From NCBI GenBank assembly GCA_903888485.1, contig CAISTS010000032.1, forward strand, positions 124,001-188,000: 64,000 nucleotides of DNA, written 5' to 3'. Position numbers and translations under genes: made by a program. This document shows positions 26,507-34,895 of the stretch, in pieces (position 1 is the first letter of the stretch; each line of letters opens with the position of its first letter). The stretch is from an uncultured bacterium (lineage in GTDB: Bacteria; Pseudomonadota; Alphaproteobacteria; Rhodospirillales; Rhodospirillaceae). The notes beneath the pieces were generated by a model, which was given only the letters and a program-made list of their open reading frames with translations, made no database searches and was not told the DNA's origin.

Positions 26507-28171
26507 ATGGTCGAAACGGAAGCCCTGTTTAGCGCGGTTCTCGACGCCACCGCCGACGCCGTGATGGTCACCGACCGCACCGGCGTCATCCGCCGCATCA
26601 ATCCGGCTTTCGAGAAATTGACGTGGTTCGATCCGTCCATGCTGCTGGGCAAGGACGCGCGCGAGCTGTTCAGCGACATCAACGACGACCAGTTCTTGGG
26701 CGAGCTGTGGGCCGAGGGCGCAGCGCCGCGGCATTATCCACAGGTACGTTCAAAACACGCCGACGGCCGCGCGCAGGTCCATGCCCTTAGCATGACGTCG
26801 GTCAACGACGCCGCCGGCCAACCCAGCCAATTCGTCGCGGTGATCCTGTCGGAATCGCTTCAGGGCGACATCAATTCGACCGAGGCGCGGCGCGTCGGCT
26901 ACGACGCGCTCACCAACCTGCCCGACCGCAGCATCCTGGCCGACCGCGTTGAACAGAACATCCTCAACGCCAAGCGCGCCAACAAATCCATCGCGCTGCT
27001 GGTCATGGGCCTCGACCGTTTCGCGCTCGTCAACGACGCACTTGGTTACGCCGCAGGCGATCAAATGCTGCGCGAAGTCGCCGAGCGACTGGCCAAAGTC
27101 ATCCGCGTATCGGACACCGCCGCGCGCCTCGACGGCGACAAGTTCGCGGTGATGACCCCCATCGCCGCCATCGACGATAGCGTCATCGTGGCTGAGAAAG
27201 TGCTGAACGCGATCAAGAAGCCTTTCCATCTGAAAGACGAGGAGGTCTTCGTCACCTTCTCCATCGGCATCAGCATCTACCCCACTGACGGCCAGGATTT
27301 CGACGACCTGCTCAAAGACAGTTTGAGCGCCATGCAGTACGCCAAGCAGGACGGCGGCAGCCAGTACCGCTTCTTCGCCTCCGACATGAACGCCAAGGCG
27401 AAAAACCGCCTGGCGCTCGAAAAGCGCATGCGCGCGGCCTTGGTGAACGAGGAGTTCGTGCTGTTCTATCAGCCCAAGGTGGAACCGAGCACCAATCGCG
27501 TCAAAGGCGGCGAAGCCTTGATCCGCTGGCGTGATCCGGTCCATGGCATGATCAGCCCCGGCGAGTTCATTCCGGTGGCTGAAGAGACCGGACTGATCGT
27601 CGATATCGGTACGTGGGTCATGCGCAAAGCGTGCTTCCAGGTCAAAGCCTGGCAGGACGCGGGCTACGCACCTGTGAAGATGTCCGTGAACGTTTCGTCG
27701 ATGCAATTCAAGGCCAAGGACCTGCTCGACAAGGTCAAGGCCGCGCTGGCGGACTCAAAGCTTGATGCCAAATGGCTGGAGCTTGAGATCACCGAGAGCA
27801 TGTTGATGAACGACGTCGAGGGCGCCATCGCCCGCATGCAAGCGGTGCGCGACCTCGGCTGCGGGCTGTCGATTGACGATTTCGGCACCGGCTATTCGAG
27901 CCTGTCCTATCTCGGTCGATTCCCGATCACGACGCTGAAAATCGACCGCGCCTTCGTCAAAGACGTTCAGGACAACCAGAACACCGCCGAGATCGCGCGC
28001 GCGATCATCGGTCTGTCGCGCGGCCTCAACCTCGAGGTCGTCGCCGAAGGCGCCGAGCTCAAGGAACACATCGACTTCCTGAAAGAGAACGGCTGCGACA
28101 GCATCCAGGGCTTTTTCTATTCGAAGCCGCTGGAAGCCAAGGATTTCGAAGCCAAGCTGACCAAGCTCTGA
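26507..28171 (+). CDS. PAS-GGDEF-EAL cyclic-di-GMP phosphodiesterase
   Basis: A 554-residue cytoplasmic signalling protein: a PAS domain (about residues 5-110), a GGDEF domain and a C-terminal EAL domain. The GGDEF signature is degenerate (LDGDKF in place of GGDEF), so diguanylate cyclase activity is unlikely. The EAL domain keeps its catalytic set: EALIRW, NVSSMQF, LEITESML, DDFGTGYSSL, KIDRAFV, VAEGAE and QGFFYSKP. The protein probably degrades c-di-GMP under PAS control. Start: the ATG at 26507 is chosen; a TTG at 26444 would add 21 residues. A short out-of-frame ORF (26413-26502) lies just before it. Confidence 0.9.
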   Translation: MVETEALFSAVLDATADAVMVTDRTGVIRRINPAFEKLTWFDPSMLLGKDARELFSDINDDQFLGELWAEGAAPRHYPQVRSKHADGRAQVHALSMTSVNDAAGQPSQFVAVILSESLQGDINSTEARRVGYDALTNLPDRSILADRVEQNILNAKRANKSIALLVMGLDRFALVNDALGYAAGDQMLREVAERLAKVIRVSDTAARLDGDKFAVMTPIAAIDDSVIVAEKVLNAIKKPFHLKDEEVFVTFSIGISIYPTDGQDFDDLLKDSLSAMQYAKQDGGSQYRFFASDMNAKAKNRLALEKRMRAALVNEEFVLFYQPKVEPSTNRVKGGEALIRWRDPVHGMISPGEFIPVAEETGLIVDIGTWVMRKACFQVKAWQDAGYAPVKMSVNVSSMQFKAKDLLDKVKAALADSKLDAKWLELEITESMLMNDVEGAIARMQAVRDLGCGLSIDDFGTGYSSLSYLGRFPITTLKIDRAFVKDVQDNQNTAEIARAIIGLSRGLNLEVVAEGAELKEHIDFLKENGCDSIQGFFYSKPLEAKDFEAKLTKL

Positions 28172-28900
28172 TCAGCGCGCCGCCGACTGCATCTCGTCGC
28201 CCTTGGGGCGCGGCGTGGTCTTCCATCCGCCTGACAGCTGGAACTGAATGACCTCGGCGATATTCGTGGCGTGGTCGCCGACGCGCTCGAGATTCTTGGT
28301 GATGAACAGAAGGTGCGTCCAGCTTTCGATGTCGCCGGAGTCTTTTTTACCCTCCTTGATCATCTCGGTCGACATGCGCGTCATCACCTGACGCATCACG
28401 CGGCCCACCAGATCGTCGATCTCTTGATCGTGCTGCCAGACCATCTCGGCCTTGTTAGCGTCGCGCGTAGTGAAGCTGTCCATGACGTTGCGCACCGTGC
28501 TGCGCGCGGCGGCGCCGAGGGCGCCCATGTCTGGCGGCAGCGCAATGCTGGGGTGTCGCGCCAAGATCAGCGTGCGCTTAGCGATGTTCTTGGCGTAGTC
28601 GCCGATGCGCTCGAGCGAGCCTGCGATTTTGACGTTGCCGAAGACGTAACGCAGGTCGTTGGCCATGGGCTGACGGCGCGCAATGATCGAAAGGGCGCCA
28701 GCCTCGATCTTGCGTTCGCATTCATCGAGCTCCGGATCGCGGGCAATGATGCGTTCGGCCGCTTCGATGTCGCGCTTGAGTAGCGCGTCCATGGCGCCCT
28801 GCAGCTGGGATTCCGCGAGCCCGCCCATCTCCAGCACCCGCCGCTCGAGCTGCGCGAGGTCGTTGTCGAACGAGGAGACGATGTGTTCGCCTTGAACCAT
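28172..28900 (-). CDS. phoU: Phosphate-specific transport system accessory protein PhoU
   Basis: PhoU links the Pst phosphate transporter to the PhoR kinase and dampens phosphate uptake. The 242-residue helical protein has the two repeated three-helix bundles, each with the metal-binding E/DxxxD motif: in VKIAGSLERIGDYAKNIAKR and in FITKNLERVGDHATNIAEVI. The pst and phoB/phoR genes that usually accompany it are not in this window. Its stop abuts the stop of the EAL protein on the other strand. Confidence 0.93.
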   Translation of the reverse strand: MVQGEHIVSSFDNDLAQLERRVLEMGGLAESQLQGAMDALLKRDIEAAERIIARDPELDECERKIEAGALSIIARRQPMANDLRYVFGNVKIAGSLERIGDYAKNIAKRTLILARHPSIALPPDMGALGAAARSTVRNVMDSFTTRDANKAEMVWQHDQEIDDLVGRVMRQVMTRMSTEMIKEGKKDSGDIESWTHLLFITKNLERVGDHATNIAEVIQFQLSGGWKTTPRPKGDEMQSAAR

Positions 28901-29020
28901 GTGAAGTTCGCTCCAAACAGGGCCTGAAGAGCTTGGCCGCTAAGACATCTGATCTAAGCCAAATATGGTAGGGCTTTGTGACGTTCCCGTGAAATATTTT
29001 TGACACCGACCCGCGCTCTT

Positions 29021-29299
29021 TCAGAACAGCTTGCGCGCCTTGCCGCCCGGCGGACGGTCTGGAGCACTTTGGGGCGGCATGGGCTGGGGCCGCACCGGCG
29101 GCGCATCGACCGAGATATCGACATCGAGAGGTTGCGGCTTGGTGCGCGGGCGGCGGCGGGAGAAGCGGCTGGCCATCAAAACGCTGCCGACGACAACCGC
29201 CAGCGGCACGATCAGCAGGAACGGATGGGGCCCGAGCCCGCGGTTCATCGCGACGTAGCTCAGCAGGAACAAGCCAGCGGCAATCAGCGCGCGTTTCAT
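29021..29299 (-). CDS. Small membrane protein of unknown function
   Basis: A 92-residue protein with two hydrophobic segments near the N-terminus (AAGLFLLSYVAM and HPFLLIVPLAVVVGSVLM), a basic patch (SRRRPRTK) and a proline-rich tail ending in RKLF. The frame has the usual high GC at third positions. No family recognised. It stands between phoU and the nucleoside transporter, divergent from the latter. Confidence 0.6.
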   Translation of the reverse strand: MKRALIAAGLFLLSYVAMNRGLGPHPFLLIVPLAVVVGSVLMASRFSRRRPRTKPQPLDVDISVDAPPVRPQPMPPQSAPDRPPGGKARKLF

Positions 29300-29403
29300 G
29301 ACGCCAGCATAACCGCGCGGCTAGCACGGCCAAAGACGCAATGGGGGTTGTTTTTTCCGGCGCTTGCGACAAGGTGGAACCAAGGGCCCGCGGAGTACAG
29401 CCG

Positions 29404-30672
29404 ATGTTACCGCTGCAAAGCGCTGTGGGGATTGTGGGGCTGCTCGGCCTTGCCTATCTGCTCAGTGAGAACAAACGCCACGTGCCATGGCGCATGGTCG
29501 GCGCGGGCATGGTGCTGCACTTCGTGCTGGCGGCGCTGCTGATCAAAGTGCCCGCCGTGCAGAGCGGGTTCGGTCACCTCAACGATGCTGTTACCGGACT
29601 CACCGATGCGACGCGCGCCGGCACCAGTTTCGTATTCGGCTATCTTGGCGGCGGCGATACGCCCTGGACCACCACCAACCCGGCCGCGAGCTTCGTGCTC
29701 GCGTTCCAGGCGCTGCCGCTGATCCTGGTTGTCAGCGCCCTCTCGGCGCTGCTCTTCCACTGGAACGTCATTCCCGTGATCGTGCGCGGCTTCGCCTGGG
29801 TGCTGCGCCGGACCATCGGTGTGGACGGCCCGATCGGCGTCGCGGCGACGATGAACATCTTCGTCGGCATGGTCGAAGCGCCGCTGGTGATCAAGCCTTA
29901 CCTCCGCACGGAATCGCGCGCGGGCCTGTTCGTCATCATGACCGGCGGCATGGCGACGGTGGCCGGCTCTGTCATGGTGCTGTACGCAACCATCCTCAAG
30001 GACATCGTCGTCAACCCGCTGGGGCAAATCCTCACCGCGTCGGTACTGGCGACACCGGCGGCTATCGTCATCTCTTACATGATGATCCCCGAAGATCCGG
30101 CTCTGCCGCCGCTCGGCGAACGCGAGACCGCGGTACTGCTCCCGAAGGAGCCGGGCGACAACATGATGTCCGTGATCACGCGCGGCACCGTCGATGGCTT
30201 ACAGCTCGTCTTGAGTGTCGTCGCCATGTTGATCGTCCTCGTCGCACTGGTAGGTCTGGCCAACGCTGTCATTGGCTTCCTGCCCGACGTCATTGGTGCG
30301 CCTTTGACTCTGCAGCGCATTTTCGGTTGGGCGATGTCGCCGCTCGCGCTGATGATGGGTATTCCCTGGTCCGAAGCCCAAGCCGCCGGCGCGCTGCTCG
30401 GCACCAAGACCGTGCTCAATGAACTGATCGCCTATGCCGATCTGGCGGCGCTGCCCGAGGGCACGCTGGAGGCCCGGTCGCGGCTGATCCTGACCTACGC
30501 CCTTGCTGGTTTTGCCAATTTCTCCGGGCTCGGCATCATGATCGGCGGGCTGGTCGCCATGGTGCCGGAACGGCGCGCGGATATTGTCCAACTGGCCCCG
30601 CGGACGCTGATTTCGGGCACGATTGCCACCTGCCTTTGCGGCGCCACCGCTGGCCTGTTCACCTGGTCCTAG
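29404..30672 (+). CDS. Concentrative nucleoside transporter (CNT family)
   Basis: A 422-residue inner-membrane protein of NupC/CNT type. Conserved elements are GVAATMNIFVGMVEAPLVIK in the first re-entrant and transmembrane repeat, TGGMATVAGSVM, and the second repeat ending in FANFSGLGIMIGGL. CNT proteins import nucleosides with protons or sodium. The N-terminus fits the bacterial form with 8-10 segments (LLGLAYLLSENKRHVPWRM is characteristic). The ATG at 29404 is preferred over an upstream in-frame start. The gene is 61 bp upstream of queE and may be co-transcribed. Confidence 0.92.
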   Translation: MLPLQSAVGIVGLLGLAYLLSENKRHVPWRMVGAGMVLHFVLAALLIKVPAVQSGFGHLNDAVTGLTDATRAGTSFVFGYLGGGDTPWTTTNPAASFVLAFQALPLILVVSALSALLFHWNVIPVIVRGFAWVLRRTIGVDGPIGVAATMNIFVGMVEAPLVIKPYLRTESRAGLFVIMTGGMATVAGSVMVLYATILKDIVVNPLGQILTASVLATPAAIVISYMMIPEDPALPPLGERETAVLLPKEPGDNMMSVITRGTVDGLQLVLSVVAMLIVLVALVGLANAVIGFLPDVIGAPLTLQRIFGWAMSPLALMMGIPWSEAQAAGALLGTKTVLNELIAYADLAALPEGTLEARSRLILTYALAGFANFSGLGIMIGGLVAMVPERRADIVQLAPRTLISGTIATCLCGATAGLFTWS

Positions 30673-30733
30673 ACCGGGCTTTTGCCCCTCCGAAGCCTGG
30701 ATTCTTGCGGGCCAAAGGGTTATGTGAACGCGC

Positions 30734-31369
30734 ATGAGCTATGCGGTGAAAGAGATTTTCTACACCTTGCAGGGTGAAGGCGCGCATGCCGGCCGGCCGG
30801 CCGTGTTCTGCCGCTTTGCCGGCTGCAACCTGTGGAGCGGACAGGAAGAGGGCCGTGCCGCGGCCGTCTGCCGTTTCTGCGACACCGATTTTGTCGGCGT
30901 GGATGGACCGGGCGGCGGTAAGTTCGAGGGCGCAGCGGCGCTGGCCAATGCGATCAGCGCGGCCTGGAAGGGCAACGGCGGCGCGCAGCGTTTTGTCGTC
31001 TGCACCGGCGGCGAACCGCTGCTGCAGCTCGATGTCGCGCTGATCGACGCGCTTCACGCGCGCGATTTCAAGATCGCGGTGGAGACCAACGGCACCATTG
31101 CCGCGCCAGCGGGCCTCGATTGGATCTGCGTCAGCCCGAAGGCCGAAGCCGAGCTCGTACAAATCACCGGCGACGAACTCAAGCTTGTCTATCCGCAAGT
31201 CGGCGGCGAGCCGAAGCGCTATGAGAGTTTGAATTTCGCGCACTGGTTCTTGCAGCCGATGGACGGTCTAGAGCGCGCTGCAAACAGTCAAAGAGCGGTT
31301 GATTACTGTCTCGCGCACCCCAAATGGCGGCTGTCGATGCAGACGCACAAATATCTAGGAATCCCGTAA
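30734..31369 (+). CDS. queE: 7-carboxy-7-deazaguanine synthase
   Basis: QueE is a radical-SAM enzyme that turns 6-carboxytetrahydropterin into 7-carboxy-7-deazaguanine, a step in queuosine synthesis. The 211-residue protein shows the family start (KEIFYTLQGEGAHAGRPAVF) and a non-standard cluster motif: C31, C46 and C49, that is CX14CX2C instead of CX3CX2C. This variant is known in the QueE family. TGGEPLLQLD and VETNGT are the SAM-contacting motifs. It heads the queE-queD-queC operon. Confidence 0.94.
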   Translation: MSYAVKEIFYTLQGEGAHAGRPAVFCRFAGCNLWSGQEEGRAAAVCRFCDTDFVGVDGPGGGKFEGAAALANAISAAWKGNGGAQRFVVCTGGEPLLQLDVALIDALHARDFKIAVETNGTIAAPAGLDWICVSPKAEAELVQITGDELKLVYPQVGGEPKRYESLNFAHWFLQPMDGLERAANSQRAVDYCLAHPKWRLSMQTHKYLGIP

Positions 31370-31373
31370 GTCC

Positions 31374-31745
31374 ATGGCTGGCCGTTTTCACATCGTCAAA
31401 GAGTTCGGCTTCGAAGCCGCGCATACCTTCGGGCACAAGCCCCTGGGCCACGCCAACACGCGCGTACATGGCCATTCCTTCAAGGTCGAAGTTGCGCTTG
31501 CCGGCGAACCCGATGCGACCAGCGGATGTGTCGCCGATTTCGAAGACGTATCGGCCGCGCTGGATGCCGTGCGCACCAAGCTGGACCATCATTTCCTCAA
31601 CGATATCGAAGGCCTTGCGACGCCTTCGCTGGAGAACCTCGCGCGCTGGATCGCCGGTGAACTCCGCACGCAGCTGCCGCAGATCACCAGTGTCACCGTT
31701 CGCCGCCCCACGCTGGGCGAGTCCTGCCGCTTTGACGTCGCATGA
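31374..31745 (+). CDS. queD: 6-carboxytetrahydropterin synthase-like protein (QueD), catalytic Cys missing
   Basis: A 123-residue T-fold protein. The zinc ligands are H17 (FEAAH), H32 and H34 (HGHSF), and the LDHHFLND block carries the catalytic Asp-His. The catalytic Cys of standard QueD (CxxxHGH) is replaced by Asn28 (NTRVHGH), and the C-terminal KETxxx Glu region reads RRPTLGES, so the proton-relay residues differ. It lies between queE and queC with tight spacing (ATGA overlap with queC), so it should still serve the queuosine pathway, perhaps through a variant mechanism. PTPS-family relatives with other replacements of this Cys are known. Confidence 0.85.
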   Translation: MAGRFHIVKEFGFEAAHTFGHKPLGHANTRVHGHSFKVEVALAGEPDATSGCVADFEDVSAALDAVRTKLDHHFLNDIEGLATPSLENLARWIAGELRTQLPQITSVTVRRPTLGESCRFDVA

Positions 31746-32410
31746 GTAAGCGTTGCGTCGTTCTGCACTCGGGCGGACTTGATTCCACGGTCTGCCTGTT
31801 GCTCGCACGCCGCGAAGGCCGTGAGCCCTACAGCCTCGGCATCAGCTACGGCCAACGTCACGACGTCGAGTTGGCTTACGCGGCGCGCCAGTGCGCGCGC
31901 TTCGGCATCGAGCGGCGCGTGCTCGACGTGGCGTGGAAGAAGCCGGAGATCGAGATCCCCAAGGACCGCAGCGTCGCCGAGATGAAGGCCGGCATCGCGC
32001 CCACTTTCGTGCCGGGGCGCAACGCCGTGTTCCTGGCGCTCGCGTGTGCCGAAGCCGCCGGCATCGGCGCCGAAGAAGTCTGGCTCGGCGTCAACGCCAT
32101 CGACTATTCGGGCTATCCGGACTGCCGGGAGTCCTTCCTCGCCGCGTTTCGCACCATGTGGGCCGAGGCCGTGCCCAACCCACCGCGCATCGTTGCGCCG
32201 CTGGTGACCATGACCAAGCCCGAGATCGCCGCGCTCGCGCGGAGCCTTGGCCTTGCCAAGGACGATACCTGGAGCTGCTACGCCCCCGAGTCTCAGGGTG
32301 GCGGCCAAGGTGCCGACTCCGACCCCTGCGGCCACTGTGACGCCTGTTTGCTTAACACACATGCGTGGATCGACGCTGGGGCGGTGGGGTCCGTTTCGCC
32401 CCAAATTTAA
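31742..32410 (+). CDS. queC: 7-cyano-7-deazaguanine synthase
   Basis: QueC makes preQ0 from 7-carboxy-7-deazaguanine, ammonia and ATP. The 222-residue protein has the N-type ATP-pyrophosphatase loop SGGLDSTVCLLLA, the SYGQRHDVELA block, PGRNAVFLALA and a zinc site formed by C in TWSCY and the CGHCDAC cluster. It overlaps queD by 4 bp. After its stop there is a 209-bp region before luxR with no obvious terminator. Confidence 0.95.
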   Translation: MSKRCVVLHSGGLDSTVCLLLARREGREPYSLGISYGQRHDVELAYAARQCARFGIERRVLDVAWKKPEIEIPKDRSVAEMKAGIAPTFVPGRNAVFLALACAEAAGIGAEEVWLGVNAIDYSGYPDCRESFLAAFRTMWAEAVPNPPRIVAPLVTMTKPEIAALARSLGLAKDDTWSCYAPESQGGGQGADSDPCGHCDACLLNTHAWIDAGAVGSVSPQI

Positions 32411-32576
32411 ACTCCAGGTTGTATAAGCCCTTATTCGAGTGTCAGTTGCGGGTGTTACAACAGGCGCGTGTTATCGGCCTTTCCGACAAGCGTTGATTCA
32501 ACCCCAGCGCTCTCATATTGTCCTAATGGTTAAGAGCCCAAACAAAGATGCTCGCAGGGTGTCCGCGAATGGGGAG

Positions 32577-32615
32577 AGTCCACGGTCAACCTGTGGACTT
32601 GTCTGGGGGCAGACA
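32577..32615 (+). promoter_or_regulatory. Two tandem hairpins in the luxR leader, next to the start codon
   Basis: Stem 1 is AGTCCAC (32577-32583) with GTGGACT (32593-32599), loop of 9 nt. Stem 2 is TGTCTG (32600-32605) with CAGACA (32610-32615), loop GGGG. The ATG of luxR follows 4 nt later. The only strong G-rich ribosome-site candidate lies inside loop 2, so translation of luxR could depend on these structures. Pairing is perfect in both stems; function is inferred. Confidence 0.5.
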
Positions 32616-32619
32616 GTCG

Positions 32620-33372
32620 ATGCGTGCCGACATTGACAAGATTCTGGGCGACCTCGAAACGCTGAACAGCGCGCGTGCGTTCAAGGCGAAGTTCGAGTCC
32701 GTCTGGGCGTCGCTGGGTTTTGGCTCCTACAGTTACGCCAGCATGGATACCGAAGACCTAGAGACCGGCCGCTACAAGGAAGGCGGCCATGTCATCTACT
32801 TGTCGAACGTCAAACCCGTCTGGGTTCAGCGCTACGTCGAAGAGGCCTACGCCGACCACGATCCCTTGGTGAAGGATTGCCTCAGCGCGCGCCTGCCGCT
32901 GCAGTGGACCGAAAACTACCGCGCCAACAGCCTTTCCGCGCGCGAGACCGAGATGATGAACGACGCCAAGGACATCGGCTTGCGCAAGGGCCTGGTGATC
33001 CCCATCCACGGTCCGCGCGGCGAGCTTGGCATCTTCAGCCTCTATTCCGACCTTGAAGACGGCGAATTCACGCGCCTCACCGCAACGACCAAGTACGAGG
33101 CGCAAGTCCTGGCCTACCACCTGCACGACGCCGCATGCCGTGTCCTTGCGACGCGCGAGGCGGTGCCGATGCCGATCCCGCTGACCGACCGCGAAGTCGA
33201 GATCCTGCGCTGGACCGCGGCCGGGAAAACCGCCTGGGAGATCGGCAGCATTCTCAGCATCTCCGAGCGCACCGTGAACTTCCACGTTCAGAACGTGATG
33301 GAAAAGTTCGGCGTGCACAACAAGACCCATGCGGCCGCCAAGGCCATGGGCATGGGCCTGTTCGCGCTTTAG
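32620..33372 (+). CDS. LuxR-family acyl-homoserine-lactone receptor and transcription factor
   Basis: A 250-residue LuxR protein. The N-terminal autoinducer-binding domain keeps the ligand-contact residues in the spacing known for TraR: W68, Y72, D81, P82 and W96 (offsets +4, +13, +14, +28). KGLVIPIHGPRGELGIFSL is the later conserved block. The C-terminal helix-turn-helix (LTDREVEILRWTAAGKTAWE and SISERTVNFHVQNVMEKFGV) is complete. It is convergent with the P450 and lies 1.5 kb from luxI, so it is the probable cognate receptor and probably binds the two lux-box-like repeats at 35601 and 48173. Two hairpins precede its start. Confidence 0.92.
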   Translation: MRADIDKILGDLETLNSARAFKAKFESVWASLGFGSYSYASMDTEDLETGRYKEGGHVIYLSNVKPVWVQRYVEEAYADHDPLVKDCLSARLPLQWTENYRANSLSARETEMMNDAKDIGLRKGLVIPIHGPRGELGIFSLYSDLEDGEFTRLTATTKYEAQVLAYHLHDAACRVLATREAVPMPIPLTDREVEILRWTAAGKTAWEIGSILSISERTVNFHVQNVMEKFGVHNKTHAAAKAMGMGLFAL

Positions 33373-33417
33373 CGCGAACGAATTCAAGACCAACCGCGCT
33401 TCAGTTTTCTTTCGGTC

Positions 33418-34830
33418 TCAGTGACGCAGGCGCGGTTTGACGCGCGCCCAGATGTCTTCGTGCGGGCGCAGCGTGACGAGATTTCCAAAGGCGGGCTCCT
33501 GGTCGGAGGTCACCTCGAGGTCGTAGCGGCGCAGGATCATCGACAGCGCGAAAACCATTTCCATCATCGCAAAGCCGCCGCCCACACATATTCTGGGACC
33601 CGCGCCGAAGGGGAAGTAGGCGAACTTCGATCGGCCCGCCGTGTTCTCGGGCAGGAAGCGGTCGGGATCGAACTTCTCCGGATCGTCCCACACATGCGGA
33701 TGGGTGTGGATCAAGTACTGCGAAATGAAAACCGTCGTGCCGGCCTTGATCGGCTGGCCGGCGATGTTGTCGTCGTTGATGGCAACCCGCGCGAACCACC
33801 AAATCGAGGGGCGCAGGCGCGCAACTTCCTGAACGACGCGCTTGGTGAAGTCTAGGGTCTTCATATCGCCCGCTTCCGGTATGCGGCCCGCGAGCACCTC
33901 ATCGACCTCGTCGCGCAGTTTCTCGAGGAACGCCGGCTGCTGTTTCAGCATGACCAAGGCCCAGGCGACCATGGTCGCGGTGGTGTCGTGGCCGGCAATC
34001 ATGAGGGTCATGACCTCGTCGCGCAGCTGCTGCTCGCTCATGACTTCGTTGGTGTCGGCGTCGCGCGCGTCCATCAGGATCGACAGCAAATCGTCCGAGC
34101 GGCGGCTGCTTGCGCGCCGTTCCGCGATGATGCGGGTGCATACGCCGCGCAGGTACGCGATGGCCTCATTGTCTTGGCGGTTGCGTTTGGTCGGGATCTT
34201 TTCGGTGATCGTGGTCAGGTTCCACACGCGGTCGGCGGTGACGTCGTGCGCGATGACCATGGCTTCCTTGAAGCCTTGCGCATCCGCGCCAAGGCCGGTG
34301 TCGAACATGGTCTGGAAGGCGATCTCGAGCGTCAGCGCCGAGATGTCCCACGAAAGATTGAAAGGCTCGCCGGTTTGGGCGCGCGTCTCCCAGGGCTTCA
34401 GATGAGTCTGGATCACATCCGTCATACGTCCAGCGAGCGCGTCGACGCGCTCCTTCAGGAATGACGGCTGGATCAACTTGCGCTGGCGCGTCCAAAGCTC
34501 GCCTTCACTGACGAGAAGGCCCTCGCCCATGAACGGCTTCAGCTTGCCGACCATCGGCGTCTTTCGATAGTTGCGGTAGTTCTTCTGCAAAACATGCTCG
34601 ACGTGAGCGGGATGGTTGAGCAGGTATGCTGTCGTCATGAGTATTCTCATCGGTACTATGTCGCCGTAGCTGGCGACTTTTTCCAAAAACTTCAGCGGCG
34701 TCGTGCGTAACTCAGGCAGGACTCCCATGATGGGGTGTCCCTTCGGCCCCTCGGCCGCGATCTTCGCGCGAGGGGCATTCTCTCGTTCAGCCGCCGTGAA
34801 CGTGCCGGCGGTGACTTTGGATTCCGACAT
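33418..34830 (-). CDS. Cytochrome P450, downstream of the AHL synthase
   Basis: A 470-residue soluble-type P450. The I-helix oxygen-activation motif is AGHDTT (279-284), the ExxR motif EVAR (335-338), and the heme loop FGAGPRICVGG holds the proximal Cys (C415). The sequence resembles fatty-acid and terpene-type bacterial P450s (GEGLLVSEGELWTRQRKLIQ), with no fused reductase domain. It lies 65 bp after luxI on the same strand, so it is likely expressed from the same lux-box promoter. Possible jobs are oxidising the acyl chain of the signal or making a quorum-controlled metabolite. The ATG at 34830 is preferred. Redox partners are not nearby. Confidence 0.93.
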   Translation of the reverse strand: MSESKVTAGTFTAAERENAPRAKIAAEGPKGHPIMGVLPELRTTPLKFLEKVASYGDIVPMRILMTTAYLLNHPAHVEHVLQKNYRNYRKTPMVGKLKPFMGEGLLVSEGELWTRQRKLIQPSFLKERVDALAGRMTDVIQTHLKPWETRAQTGEPFNLSWDISALTLEIAFQTMFDTGLGADAQGFKEAMVIAHDVTADRVWNLTTITEKIPTKRNRQDNEAIAYLRGVCTRIIAERRASSRRSDDLLSILMDARDADTNEVMSEQQLRDEVMTLMIAGHDTTATMVAWALVMLKQQPAFLEKLRDEVDEVLAGRIPEAGDMKTLDFTKRVVQEVARLRPSIWWFARVAINDDNIAGQPIKAGTTVFISQYLIHTHPHVWDDPEKFDPDRFLPENTAGRSKFAYFPFGAGPRICVGGGFAMMEMVFALSMILRRYDLEVTSDQEPAFGNLVTLRPHEDIWARVKPRLRH

Positions 34831-34895
34831 TCTTGCAACGAGGCTCCCTGGCGCCGGCAAATCCGGCGCGTCTCCCCTTCATAGCGTCATTCGGC

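Noticed and set aside
32439-32636. 65-codon frame between queC and luxR
   Set aside because: No ribosome site, mixed composition, overlaps the luxR start and the leader hairpins.
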